38,455 nucleotides of DNA. Source: Gammaproteobacteria bacterium. Lineage in GTDB: Bacteria; Pseudomonadota; Gammaproteobacteria; Chromatiales; Chromatiaceae. Numbering within the stretch: position 1 is the stretch's first letter; each line of letters opens with the position of its first letter. A model generated the notes under the pieces. The model searched no databases. It saw only the letters and a program-made list of their open reading frames with translations, and was not told where the DNA came from. Both the position numbers and the translations under genes were made by a program. This document shows, one piece after another, positions 17,760 to 25,767 of the stretch. The stretch lies in contig WFXD01000099.1 in assembly GCA_015490795.1 (NCBI GenBank), positions 1-38,455 on the forward strand. The letters run 5' to 3'.

Positions 17760-20033
17760 ATGACATACAAAAAAACACCCTTGGCGTTTGCGCTCTCCCT
17801 TGTGCTCTCTCCCTGTTTATCTGTGGCCGCCGAAGCGGCAGCCGAGCTGGATGAACTGGTTGTGGAAGGCAGCTCTACCCAAGCCCCAACCACCCACTAC
17901 ACCAGCCCAACCACACGCATTACCGATATTGAAGCGGAAAGCATCAGCGTCACCACCGTAGAAGACTTTATAAAATATGAGCCCGGCATGGTCGTACGGC
18001 GGCGCTATATCGGCGACTCCAACGGCGTCGTCGGCATGCGCGGTTCAAACATGTTCCAGACCACCCGCACCATGGTTTATGCCGATGGCCTGCCACTGCA
18101 CTACCTGTTGCAGACCCGCTTCAGCGGCGCACCCCGCTGGTCGCTGGTTGCACCAGACGAAACCAAGGCAGTCGAAGTGGTCTACGGCCCCTTCTCTGCC
18201 GAATACAGCGGCAACGCCATGGGTGGCGTCATCAACATCGAGACCAAACTGCCACAAAAGCGGGAGTTTCACGCCGAATCCAGCTTTTTTGCGCAGGACT
18301 ACAACCACCTGGGCACCGATAAAACCTTTGAGGGAAACCGCCAGTTTTTCTCCTATGGCGACAAATATAACGACCTGAGTCTCTACCTCTTCCACAGCCG
18401 CCTGGAGAACGAAAGCCAGCCTCAGAGCATCCGCTACAACACCAGCAAGCCACTTGCCGGTGGTGAAACCGTCGTTACAGGCGCCTATACCGGGCAGACC
18501 TCAACCGGAGGGGACATCATAAACTATGCCGACTCCGGTGGTGAGGATGTCATCACCAACCTGACCAAACTCAAGCTTGGCTACGAATTTGGCGACTGGC
18601 TGGCACGCCTGACCCTGGCCTACGAAGACAGAGACAAGGAGACCGACCCCAACAACTACCTTCTCGATGCCAGCGGCAACCCCTTCTGGAGTGGTGAAGC
18701 CTCATTCAACGGCAGAGCCGTCACCGTCAGGCGCAGCCACTTCTCTGTCAGCGAACAGAATCGTGAAACCATGCTGGTCGGTGTTGGGCTGGAGGGGCCA
18801 ATCGGCACGAATGGCTGGATAATGGAGGCAAATTTCAGCTACTTCGATGTAATGGAGGATGAAAACCGCCAGTCTGACGAAAACCCTGACGACCCCACCT
18901 ATGACCGCTCTGGCCGCGTAACGGAATATGACGATACCGGCTGGGAGACCCTCGACCTCAAGGCGCATACCGAACGCTTTCTGGGCCGCAATGACATGAG
19001 CTTCGTTGCAGGCTACCACTACGACCACTACAGCCTGGAGATTCACAGCTACAACTCCAGCGACTACACGACAGGCGAAAAAACCTCACGCAGACAATCC
19101 ACCGGCGGCGACACCTTCACCCACGCCATCTTTGGCCAGTGGGGCTGGGACTTTGCCCCGGCATGGGATCTCGCCCTGGGCGCACGCTACGAACAGTGGA
19201 AGATGGAAGATGGCTTCTACTATAAGTATTCAACAAGCGAGATGGAGAACTACAAAGACCGCACCGAGCGCGGCTTCTCACCCAAAGCATCCCTTGGCTT
19301 CACCCCGGAGGGGCCATGGAAATACCGCTACTCAGTGGCCAGGGCCTACCGCTTCCCCATTGTGGAGGAGCTCTACAAAAACGAAGAGGCGACCAACAGC
19401 ACCAGCATTGCCGATGCCGACCTGGAGCCAGAGATCGGCATCCACCACAACCTGATGGCAGAGCGCAGAATCCCCGGTGGCTTCCTGCGATTCAACCTCT
19501 ACCGCGAGGTGATCGACGATGTCATCTTCCAGCAACGAATCACCCTGCCCAGCAGCACCACCGTATCCTCCTTCCTGCCGATTGATGAGGTCACCACCAC
19601 CGGCCTGGAGTTCATGTTGCAACAACAACGGGTGCTCAACACCAACCTGGATATCCGCTTCAATGTCACCTACACCGACAGCGAAGTGACCCAGCACGAT
19701 GCCGACCCCAGCGTGGAGGGCAACACCATGCCACGCATGCCAGAGTGGCGCAGCAACCTGCTGCTGAGCTATCACATCAACACCATGTGGGACAGCTCCG
19801 TCGGTATCCGCTATGCCAGCAACAGCTACGGCCGACTGGACAACACCGATGATGAAGAGCAGGTCTTTGGCGCACAGGACAGCTACACCTTCGTTGATCT
19901 GAAGCTCAACTTCCGGCCCACCAAAGAGAGCCGTATCGGTTTTGGCATCGACAATGTTACAGACGAAAAGGCCTTTGTCTACCACCCCTGGGCACAGCGC
20001 TCTTTCTATGTGGAAGGCAGCATTGGTTTCTAA
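17760..20033 (+). CDS. TonB-dependent outer-membrane receptor of the TonB2 locus
   Basis: This 757-residue receptor has a signal peptide (MTYKKTPLAFALSLVLSPCL, cleavage near VAAEA), a TonB-box-like DELVVEG (31-37), and a plug. The plug runs to about residue 160 with VVRRRYIGDSNGVVGMRG and VEVVYGPFSAEYSGNAMGGV, then INIETK. The 22-strand barrel ends with the classical aromatic residue (VEGSIGF). I use the ATG at 17760 because the signal peptide begins there. It heads the run of nine plus-strand genes and probably feeds substrate to the neighbouring beta-propeller and thioredoxin. No haem-receptor FRAP/NPNL motif and no Fur box upstream were seen. The ligand is unknown; a metal chelate is suggested by the neighbours. 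Confidence 0.93.
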   Translation: MTYKKTPLAFALSLVLSPCLSVAAEAAAELDELVVEGSSTQAPTTHYTSPTTRITDIEAESISVTTVEDFIKYEPGMVVRRRYIGDSNGVVGMRGSNMFQTTRTMVYADGLPLHYLLQTRFSGAPRWSLVAPDETKAVEVVYGPFSAEYSGNAMGGVINIETKLPQKREFHAESSFFAQDYNHLGTDKTFEGNRQFFSYGDKYNDLSLYLFHSRLENESQPQSIRYNTSKPLAGGETVVTGAYTGQTSTGGDIINYADSGGEDVITNLTKLKLGYEFGDWLARLTLAYEDRDKETDPNNYLLDASGNPFWSGEASFNGRAVTVRRSHFSVSEQNRETMLVGVGLEGPIGTNGWIMEANFSYFDVMEDENRQSDENPDDPTYDRSGRVTEYDDTGWETLDLKAHTERFLGRNDMSFVAGYHYDHYSLEIHSYNSSDYTTGEKTSRRQSTGGDTFTHAIFGQWGWDFAPAWDLALGARYEQWKMEDGFYYKYSTSEMENYKDRTERGFSPKASLGFTPEGPWKYRYSVARAYRFPIVEELYKNEEATNSTSIADADLEPEIGIHHNLMAERRIPGGFLRFNLYREVIDDVIFQQRITLPSSTTVSSFLPIDEVTTTGLEFMLQQQRVLNTNLDIRFNVTYTDSEVTQHDADPSVEGNTMPRMPEWRSNLLLSYHINTMWDSSVGIRYASNSYGRLDNTDDEEQVFGAQDSYTFVDLKLNFRPTKESRIGFGIDNVTDEKAFVYHPWAQRSFYVEGSIGF

Positions 20034-21282
20034 ATCAGGCAACCTTGCCAAATGGCTGACAGGGCTGGCACTGCTGCTGGCCCTGTCACCTCCTGTTCAG
20101 GCGGCCAAAGATAAGCGCGCCAGCCACAGCCTGCTTGAGGCGTGCCAAAAAGCATCCACCCTGCCATCACCCGACTGCGGCCTGACCCCAACCCCGGCCT
20201 TCGACAAGGATGGCAAACTGTGGCTTGTATTTGTACAGAATAACCACCTCTATCTGACCCACTCCACTGATCTTGGGAAACACTTTGCACCACCTGTTGC
20301 CGTCAACCGGGTGCCTGAAGCGATCTATCACGATGGCGAAAACCGGCCCAAGCTGCTGATCGGCCCGCAGGGCCAAATCTACATCTCCTGGAGCCAAAAG
20401 GGCGCAGCCCGCTTTACCGGGCATATCCGCTTCGCCCGCTCCCTCGATGGCGGCCGGAATTTCAGTGAACCACAGACAGTCAATGACGATCTTGCACCCA
20501 TTGGCCACCGCTTCGACAGCATGGCCACAGACAGCCAGGGGCGCATCTATATCGCCTGGGTCGATAAACGCGACCTGGTCAAGGCCAAGCAGTCTGGCAA
20601 GCCCTACGCCGGCGCAGCCATCTACTATGCGCTCTCAGAGGATCAGGGCAAAAGCTTCACCCCCAACCGCAAGGTGGCAGACCACAGCTGCGAATGTTGC
20701 CGCATCGCCATGGCAGCAGACAGTGATGACCAGATCGTAACGCTCTGGCGTCATATCTACCCGGTCAACATCCGGGATCACGCCATCGCCCGGCTGGGGA
20801 TGGAGCCCCCTCCGGCCAGTGGCCAGCCCACCCGTGCAACAGATGACAACTGGATGGTCGAAGGGTGCCCGCACCACGGGCCGGATCTGGCACTGGATGA
20901 CAACAGAAAGGCGCATATCACCTGGTTTACCCAAGGCGAAAAGAACCGGGGCATCATGTACGGCCGCTTTGACCTGGCCCGCAACACCCTCGAAACCCAG
21001 CAGAGCATCGACACCTCCAGCACCGCCTCCCGCCCCCAGATAGCCACAGCTGCCGGCCAGCTCTTTATGCTCTGGAAATCATTCAACGGCACCTCTACCG
21101 AACTGCGGATGAGGATCTCCCGCGACAATGGCAACAGCTGGGGCACACCACACACCCTGGCAGAGACCACCGATGGCTCAGACTACCCCCTGCTGATCAC
21201 CCATGGAAAGAGCCTTTTCGCCTCCTGGCACACCCGCGCCGAAGGATACCGCCTGATCCCGGTGACAACTGATGCACCATAG
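20008..21282 (+). CDS. Secreted BNR/sialidase-like beta-propeller with CECC and CPHH motifs
   Basis: This 424-residue exported protein has a signal peptide (LAKWLTGLALLLALSPPVQAA) and at least four Asp-boxes, STDLGKHF (86), SLDGGRNF (145), SEDQGKSF (210) and SRDNGNSW (371), which mark a sialidase-type propeller. Annotation pipelines would probably call it exo-alpha-sialidase, but I see no clear sialidase arginine triad or N-terminal RIP motif. Two Cys/His clusters stand out: HSCECCR (226-232) and CPHH (287-290), which look like metal ligands or redox thiols. It overlaps the receptor by 26 bases and the thioredoxin by 11, so it belongs to this operon. The start is uncertain: ATG at 20008, or a TTG at 20023 with GGAAGG before it. 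Inferred role: periplasmic or surface ligand binding, possibly of a metal. Confidence 0.85.
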   Translation: MWKAALVSKSGNLAKWLTGLALLLALSPPVQAAKDKRASHSLLEACQKASTLPSPDCGLTPTPAFDKDGKLWLVFVQNNHLYLTHSTDLGKHFAPPVAVNRVPEAIYHDGENRPKLLIGPQGQIYISWSQKGAARFTGHIRFARSLDGGRNFSEPQTVNDDLAPIGHRFDSMATDSQGRIYIAWVDKRDLVKAKQSGKPYAGAAIYYALSEDQGKSFTPNRKVADHSCECCRIAMAADSDDQIVTLWRHIYPVNIRDHAIARLGMEPPPASGQPTRATDDNWMVEGCPHHGPDLALDDNRKAHITWFTQGEKNRGIMYGRFDLARNTLETQQSIDTSSTASRPQIATAAGQLFMLWKSFNGTSTELRMRISRDNGNSWGTPHTLAETTDGSDYPLLITHGKSLFASWHTRAEGYRLIPVTTDAP

Positions 21283-21760
21283 ATTGATAAGCAAGTGCAG
21301 CCTGCTGCTTCTGCTACTGCTCCCGGGGCTGGCTGCGGCGGAGTTCCGCCCCTTCACCAGTGGCAGCCTCAAAGAGATCACAACCGCTCACACAGGGCGG
21401 CCCTTCTTGCTGGTGCTCTGGTCAGTCGACTGTCCGCCCTGCCTGAAAGAGCTGAAGGAGATCGGCCAGCTATACCCCCAGTTTCCGCCTGACGGACTGG
21501 TTCTTATCTCAACCGACAGCGCAGATTATGCCGATGAGGTACAGAAGATCCTCAACCGATATGGGTTAGCTGATGCCGAAAGCTGGCGCTTTACAGATGG
21601 TTTCCCCGAGCGCATGCGCTACCAGATTGATCCCAACTGGTATGGCGAGCTGCCCAGAACCTACATCTACAACAGCCAGCACCAGCGGATAGGCCGAAGC
21701 GGCATACTGAGCCAAAGGATATTGCAACAATTCATTACCATGAGTAACCACATTGAATAG
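21272..21760 (+). CDS. TlpA/redoxin-like periplasmic thioredoxin
   Basis: This 162-residue protein has a signal peptide (SKCSLLLLLLLPGLAAA) and a thioredoxin-fold domain whose active site is WSVDCPPCLKEL (Cys54-Pro-Pro-Cys57). LVLISTDSADYADEVQKIL is the TlpA-type second strand and helix, and ELPRTYIYN supplies the cis-proline. It is likely a periplasmic thiol-disulfide oxidoreductase. Its ATG overlaps the end of the beta-propeller gene by 11 bases. The natural client candidate is that propeller's CECC motif, or a receptor-bound metal chelate that must be reduced (inference). Family call good, client unproven. Confidence 0.88.
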   Translation: MHHRLISKCSLLLLLLLPGLAAAEFRPFTSGSLKEITTAHTGRPFLLVLWSVDCPPCLKELKEIGQLYPQFPPDGLVLISTDSADYADEVQKILNRYGLADAESWRFTDGFPERMRYQIDPNWYGELPRTYIYNSQHQRIGRSGILSQRILQQFITMSNHIE

Positions 21761-22538
21761 GCCACCCAAAAAAAGAGATCACTGCTTTGCCGCCCTGCTG
21801 CTCATCACCTTCAGTGTCACAGCAGCAGCCATTGACGACCCGCTCAAGGCATCCATCGAGACCAGCATCCGCAACAACCAGCAGGAGGCCAAAACCCAGG
21901 GGCGCATTGAAAACCTGAGCGACAAGACCCGTGCGATGCTGGAAGAGTACCAGCAGCTGAGCCGGGAGCTGGAACTGCTTACCACCTATAACGACCAGCT
22001 ACAGCGGCTGCTCGACCACCAGGAGGAGGAGAAGCACTCCATCCAGGGGCAGATGGCAGGCCTGGAGGCCACCCAGCGGGAGATCGTCCCCCTGATGCTG
22101 CAGATGACAGCTTCACTACAGGAGTTTGTAGCGGTGGACCACCCCTTTCTGCCAGAAGAGAGGAGACTGCGCGTGGCGCAGCTCCAGGAGCTGATGGATA
22201 GGGCAGACATAAGCATTGGCGAGAAGTACCGGCGCGTGCTTGAAGCCTACCAGATCGAGATGGAGTACGGACGCACCATCGAGGCCTATCGGGGCACACT
22301 CAAGGACGATGCCGACAACCGGACCGTCGACTTTCTGCGCATCGGCCGCATCGGCCTCTACTACCAGACCCTGGATCGCCAGGAGACAGGGGAGTGGAAC
22401 GCCTCCACAGGCAGCTGGCAGAGGCTGCCCGACCACTACAACCTGTCGATTCGCAAGGGGCTGCGCATCGCCCGCAAACAGTCTGCGCCCGACCTGCTCT
22501 ACCTGCCCATGCCATCCCCCCAAGAGGTGAAGCCATGA
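21753..22538 (+). CDS. DUF3450 periplasmic coiled-coil protein of the TonB2 system
   Basis: This 261-residue exported protein has a signal peptide (CFAALLLITFSVTAAA) and a long coiled coil at residues 40-100 (LEEYQQLSRELELLTTYNDQ). It then has the DUF3450 C-terminal half: VDHPFLPEERRLRVAQL, EKYRRVLEAYQIEMEYGR, FLRIGRIGLYYQTLD. In Vibrio a homologue precedes ttpC-exbB2-exbD2-tonB2. It begins at TTG (21753) overlapping the thioredoxin stop by 8 bases; no ATG is available in frame before the signal peptide. Its last codons overlap ttpC (ATGA). The role is probably structural in the periplasmic part of the energising complex. Confidence 0.88.
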   Translation: MNRPPKKRDHCFAALLLITFSVTAAAIDDPLKASIETSIRNNQQEAKTQGRIENLSDKTRAMLEEYQQLSRELELLTTYNDQLQRLLDHQEEEKHSIQGQMAGLEATQREIVPLMLQMTASLQEFVAVDHPFLPEERRLRVAQLQELMDRADISIGEKYRRVLEAYQIEMEYGRTIEAYRGTLKDDADNRTVDFLRIGRIGLYYQTLDRQETGEWNASTGSWQRLPDHYNLSIRKGLRIARKQSAPDLLYLPMPSPQEVKP

Positions 22539-23908
22539 TGCGCCTCACGCCGCTACTGATACTGACAGCAGCCATCAGCTGGCCGCTGCTGCTCTGCGCA
22601 GAGCCGGCCAACCATCTTGAGCAGCTGCTACAGCAGGTACAAAAAAGCCAGCAGCAGGAGGCCGCCACACGAAAGGCGCGCGAGGCACATTTCCTGGCAG
22701 CCCACAGCAACCAGAAGAAGCTGCTGGCCGCCATCAAGGCACAGCTGGCCGAAGAGCAAAAACGCAGCCAGCGGCTGCGGGAGCGCTTTGACCACAATGA
22801 ACAGCAGCTGATCGAGCTGGAGGCCGAACTGAAACGCCAGACGGGTGACCTCGGAGAGCTCTTTGGCACCGTACGCCAATCAGCCAAGGATCTTGCCATC
22901 CTGATCAAAGACTCCCTGGTTTCAGCCCAGTACCCGGATCGCACGCCATGGCTGCAAACCCTTGGCGAGAGCAAAAAACTACCCGATATCGGCGAGCTGA
23001 AGCAGCTCTGGCATCTGATACAGCAGGAGACGGTGGAGTCCGGCCGGGTAGCCCGCTTCCCGGCAACCGTGATCAACACAGACGGGCACGCCAGTGAACA
23101 GGAGGTCATCCGGGTCGGCCTGTTTAACGCACTGGCGCAGGGGCAGTACCTGAACTATCAGACCGAGACCGGCCGCTTCGTGGTGCTGGCCCGGCAGCCG
23201 GCCCAATCTGAAAACCTGCTGGCAGCCTACCTTGGGATGGATGATGAACAGAGCAACAATCTTGCAGTAGACCCCACCCGGGGCGTGCTGCTAAGCCTGC
23301 TGGTAGAGACCCCGGACCCGCTGGAGCGAATCCACCAGGGGGGCATTGTTGGCTATGTCATCCTGGCGCTGGGGCTTTTGGGGCTTATCATCGTTATCAT
23401 CCGGCTCATCTACCTGGCAATAACCGGGCGCGCAATACAGCAACAGCTGCTCCACCCCGCCTCACCCTCCCTCAAAAACCCCCTGGGGCGCATTCTGGCA
23501 GTGGCCGCAAAGAACCCGGATGCCAGCCCGGAGAGCGACCCAAAACAGGGGCACAAGCTGGAGCTACAGGTCGATGAGGCCATCCTGCGGGAGCTGCCCC
23601 GCCTGACCCAGGGCGAAGGGCTGGTCAAACTACTGGCCGGAGTGGCACCGCTGCTGGGGTTGCTGGGCACCGTAGTGGGCATGATCGCCACCTTCCAGGC
23701 CATCACCCTGTTTGGCACCGGCGACCCCAAGATGATGGCCAACGGCATCTCCCAGGCACTGGTTACCACCGCACTGGGGCTGATCGTGGCCATTCCGCTG
23801 CTCTTTATGCACACCCTGGTCACCAGCCGCAGCCAGGCACTGATACAGATCCTGGATGAGCAGTCCCTGGGGCTGGTGGCCGCCAGCAGGGAAAACCCTG
23901 ATGCATGA
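22535..23908 (+). CDS. TtpC-like MotA/TolQ/ExbB family protein with extended periplasmic coiled coil
   Basis: TtpC is the extra component of Vibrio-type TonB2 systems, needed with ExbB2/ExbD2 to energise TonB2. This 457-residue protein has a signal peptide (LLILTAAISWPLLLCA) and a Gln/Glu-rich coiled coil (about 25-105). A periplasmic domain follows, then a transmembrane helix near residue 270 (VGYVILALGLLGLIIVIIRL). The MotA/TolQ/ExbB channel domain runs from about 360 to 445 (LAGVAPLLGLLGTVVGMIAT, QALVTTALGLIVAIPLLFMH). I start at the ATG at 22535, with AAGAGGTGA just upstream and an ATGA overlap with DUF3450; the frame upstream is not real. Its end overlaps exbB by 8 bases. Confidence 0.92.
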   Translation: MMRLTPLLILTAAISWPLLLCAEPANHLEQLLQQVQKSQQQEAATRKAREAHFLAAHSNQKKLLAAIKAQLAEEQKRSQRLRERFDHNEQQLIELEAELKRQTGDLGELFGTVRQSAKDLAILIKDSLVSAQYPDRTPWLQTLGESKKLPDIGELKQLWHLIQQETVESGRVARFPATVINTDGHASEQEVIRVGLFNALAQGQYLNYQTETGRFVVLARQPAQSENLLAAYLGMDDEQSNNLAVDPTRGVLLSLLVETPDPLERIHQGGIVGYVILALGLLGLIIVIIRLIYLAITGRAIQQQLLHPASPSLKNPLGRILAVAAKNPDASPESDPKQGHKLELQVDEAILRELPRLTQGEGLVKLLAGVAPLLGLLGTVVGMIATFQAITLFGTGDPKMMANGISQALVTTALGLIVAIPLLFMHTLVTSRSQALIQILDEQSLGLVAASRENPDA

Positions 23909-24416
23909 GCATCTGGACGGCATGCTGCGGTTCCTGGAGACCGGCGGCCCGGTACTCTGGCCCATCGGGCTGACCGCCTTCGCCCTGGGTGCCATCATCA
24001 TAGAGCGCTACTGGTACTTTCAGCTGGATTTTCCACGCAAGATGGCCCAACTGGTATCACAGTGGAGCGCACGGCCCGACCTCAGCTCCTGGTGCGCAGT
24101 ACAGATCCGTGAGGCGATAATTGCCGAGACCAAGATCAGCCTGAACCGCGGCATGCCACTGATCCGCATGCTGGTTGCCCTCTGTCCCATGCTGGGGCTG
24201 CTGGGCACCGTCACCGGCATGATGGAGGTGTTCGACGTGATGGCAATACTCGGCACCGGCAACGCCCGCGCCATGGCCTCCGGCATCTACCAGGCCATCA
24301 TCCCCACCATGGCCGGCATGATGGTCGCCCTGCCCGGACTCTACTTCAGGGCCGAGCTTCAGCGGAAGGTGGAGCGCCGGATAGAGCGGCTCACACACCA
24401 TCTGGTGCTGACCTAG
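23901..24416 (+). CDS. exbB: ExbB2-like proton-channel subunit
   Basis: ExbB forms the pentameric inner-membrane stator that, with ExbD, couples the proton gradient to TonB. This short form (171 residues) has three predicted membrane segments: 18-40 (VLWPIGLTAFALGAIIIERY), about 88-115 (CPMLGLLGTVTGMMEVF) and 128-150 (QAIIPTMAGMMVALPGLYF). The start at 23901 overlaps the ttpC stop (ATGCATGA). The stop codon TAG (24414-24416) is part of the CTAG that begins palindromic element A2, which separates this gene from exbD by 293 bases. In Vibrio the two are nearly contiguous. Confidence 0.94.
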   Translation: MHEHLDGMLRFLETGGPVLWPIGLTAFALGAIIIERYWYFQLDFPRKMAQLVSQWSARPDLSSWCAVQIREAIIAETKISLNRGMPLIRMLVALCPMLGLLGTVTGMMEVFDVMAILGTGNARAMASGIYQAIIPTMAGMMVALPGLYFRAELQRKVERRIERLTHHLVLT

Positions 24417-24697
24417 TGCATCGTCAAGGTTATATTGATGGACTCAGCATTCCTGTGGCGTTTCGCTGCAAGGCGCAGTGCGCAGGCAATGGCCTTAGTC
24501 CTTGTCAAGCACTGCAACGCAGCAGCGGGACACCACAGGAGCGCCCGAAGGGGTGGCCTGTCAGCGTCCATGGCCGCGCCGCATCTCTTGGTCTCTTATT
24601 AGCGGCGAGACGCGTCTCGCCTAAATCGCCTACTTTTGGTGCCATGGATGCTGACAGGCCAACTGAGTCCGGCAATATAACCTTGGCGGTGTACTAG
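24413..24697. repeat. Palindromic CTAG-bounded element A2 between exbB and exbD
   Basis: This 285-base element has imperfect terminal inverted repeats of about 35 bases: CTAGTGCATCGTCAAGG... at the left, and a right end whose complement reads CTAGTACACCGCCAAGG (5 mismatches). It is nested with further inverted repeats: GGCCTGTCAGC near 24555 against its complement at 24642-24660, and a perfect 18-base palindrome GGCGAGACGCGTCTCGCC at 24604-24621. It contains no credible gene. It shares ends with A1 and A3. CTAG at both ends supports a 4-base target duplication. It splits an operon, so either transcription reads through or exbD-tonB needs a new promoter. Confidence 0.87.
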
Positions 24698-24709
24698 AGA
24701 AAAGCAATC

Positions 24710-25117
24710 ATGCGCAGACATCGTGTATATAACAGCAGCAGCGCCGACTCCGAGGTCAATCTGACCCCGATGCTGGATGTGGTCTTCATCATGCTGATCT
24801 TCTTCGTGGTAACCACCTCCTTCGTCAAGGAGTCAGGGGTGGAGGTCAACCGCCCCAACGCCAACACCACTCAGCAGCAGGAGTCTGCCAACATCCTGAT
24901 TGCCATCCGCCCCAATGGCGAGATCTGGATAGATGGCCGTGCCGTGGATGTGCGGGCAGTGCGCGCCAATGTAGAGCGGCTCCGGGCAGAGTTCCCCGAG
25001 AGCAGCGTCGTCATACAGGGCGACCAGAATGCCCAGATCGGCTCACTGGTGCGAGTGATGGATCAGGTACGGATGGCGGGCATCACCAATGTAGCCATAG
25101 CGGCTGAAGCCCAGTAA
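24710..25117 (+). CDS. exbD: ExbD2-like proton-channel subunit
   Basis: ExbD is the single-pass partner inside the ExbB pore. This 135-residue protein has the family signature DSEVNLTPMLDVVFIMLIFF, with Asp23 in the membrane helix as the predicted protonatable residue. VVTTSFVKESGVEVNRP follows, then a periplasmic domain (ILIAIRPNGEIWIDG ... VVIQGDQNAQIGSLVRVMDQ). AGAGAAAAG precedes the ATG. Element A2 ends 12 bases upstream, so the ribosome-binding site lies in or just beyond the repeat edge. The stop overlaps the tonB start by one base (TAATG). Confidence 0.96.
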   Translation: MRRHRVYNSSSADSEVNLTPMLDVVFIMLIFFVVTTSFVKESGVEVNRPNANTTQQQESANILIAIRPNGEIWIDGRAVDVRAVRANVERLRAEFPESSVVIQGDQNAQIGSLVRVMDQVRMAGITNVAIAAEAQ

Positions 25118-25767
25118 TGCCCTCCAGCTCCTATCTTTTCAGGCTGACCCTTTCAGGCGCAGGGGGCATACTCATCGCCCTGGCACTGCTCTGGCTGATG
25201 CAGCTGATGGTGATCAATGATGACACTCAGATGATGGAGAAATCCAAGCGCCAGGTGATGGAGTTTGTACGCCTTAAACGCCCATCCGAGACCCGCCTCA
25301 AGCAGCGGGAGAAGCCAGAGGAGCCACCGCCACCCGACAAACCACCCCCTCAGCTGCCCGAGCTGGAGCTGGCAGTTACCAAACCCACCCTCAAAACCCC
25401 CAATATCGCTATGGCGATGCCGGAGCTGTCCAGCTCCTCCATGCGTTTTGATGGCCCCTACATCGGCGCAGTAAGCCAGGGGCCGCCAGACCGGGATTTC
25501 ATGGTACTTTCGCGCATTCCGCCACGCTACCCCTACCGGGCAGAGCGCAGGAAGATTGAGGGGTGGGTCAAGATCTCATTTATCATCACCGAGCAGGGCT
25601 CGGTGCAGGATGCCGTGGTGATCGACGCCCAGCCCAAAGGGGTCTTTGACATGGCAGCGCTACAGGCCATCCTCAAGTGGCGATTCAAGCCCCGGATCGC
25701 CAATGGCAAGCCGGTGGCAACACGCGCCGATCAGATCATAAATTTCAAGCTAAACAAAAGAGACTGA
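25117..25767 (+). CDS. tonB: TonB2-like energy transducer
   Basis: TonB spans the periplasm and transmits energy from ExbB/ExbD to outer-membrane receptors. This 216-residue protein has an N-terminal membrane anchor (residues 12-34, LSGAGGILIALALLWLMQLM). A short Pro/Glu/Lys-rich segment follows (KPEEPPPPDKPPPQLPELE, about 66-84), much shorter than in E. coli TonB and typical of TonB2 forms. The C-terminal TonB domain runs from PPRYPYRAERRKIEGWVKIS to ILKWRFKPRIANGKPVATRA. Its start and stop each overlap a neighbour by one base, so exbD-tonB-TPR are coupled. It is the likely transducer for the receptor at 17760. Confidence 0.96.
   Translation: MPSSSYLFRLTLSGAGGILIALALLWLMQLMVINDDTQMMEKSKRQVMEFVRLKRPSETRLKQREKPEEPPPPDKPPPQLPELELAVTKPTLKTPNIAMAMPELSSSSMRFDGPYIGAVSQGPPDRDFMVLSRIPPRYPYRAERRKIEGWVKISFIITEQGSVQDAVVIDAQPKGVFDMAALQAILKWRFKPRIANGKPVATRADQIINFKLNKRD

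Noticed and set aside
19332-20051. Long minus-strand frame (239 codons) opposite the receptor
   Set aside because: It is a shadow of the receptor gene caused by GC-rich codon bias; the plus-strand protein is a clear family member.
22300-23109. Long minus-strand frame (269 codons) opposite DUF3450/ttpC
   Set aside because: The sequence is rich in Ser, Cys and Arg, as expected of an antisense frame, and the plus strand is coding.
24416-24697. A 93-codon open frame between exbB and exbD
   Set aside because: It lies wholly inside palindromic element A2, starts within the repeat end, and its product has no domain-like composition; the frame is a by-product of the repeat.
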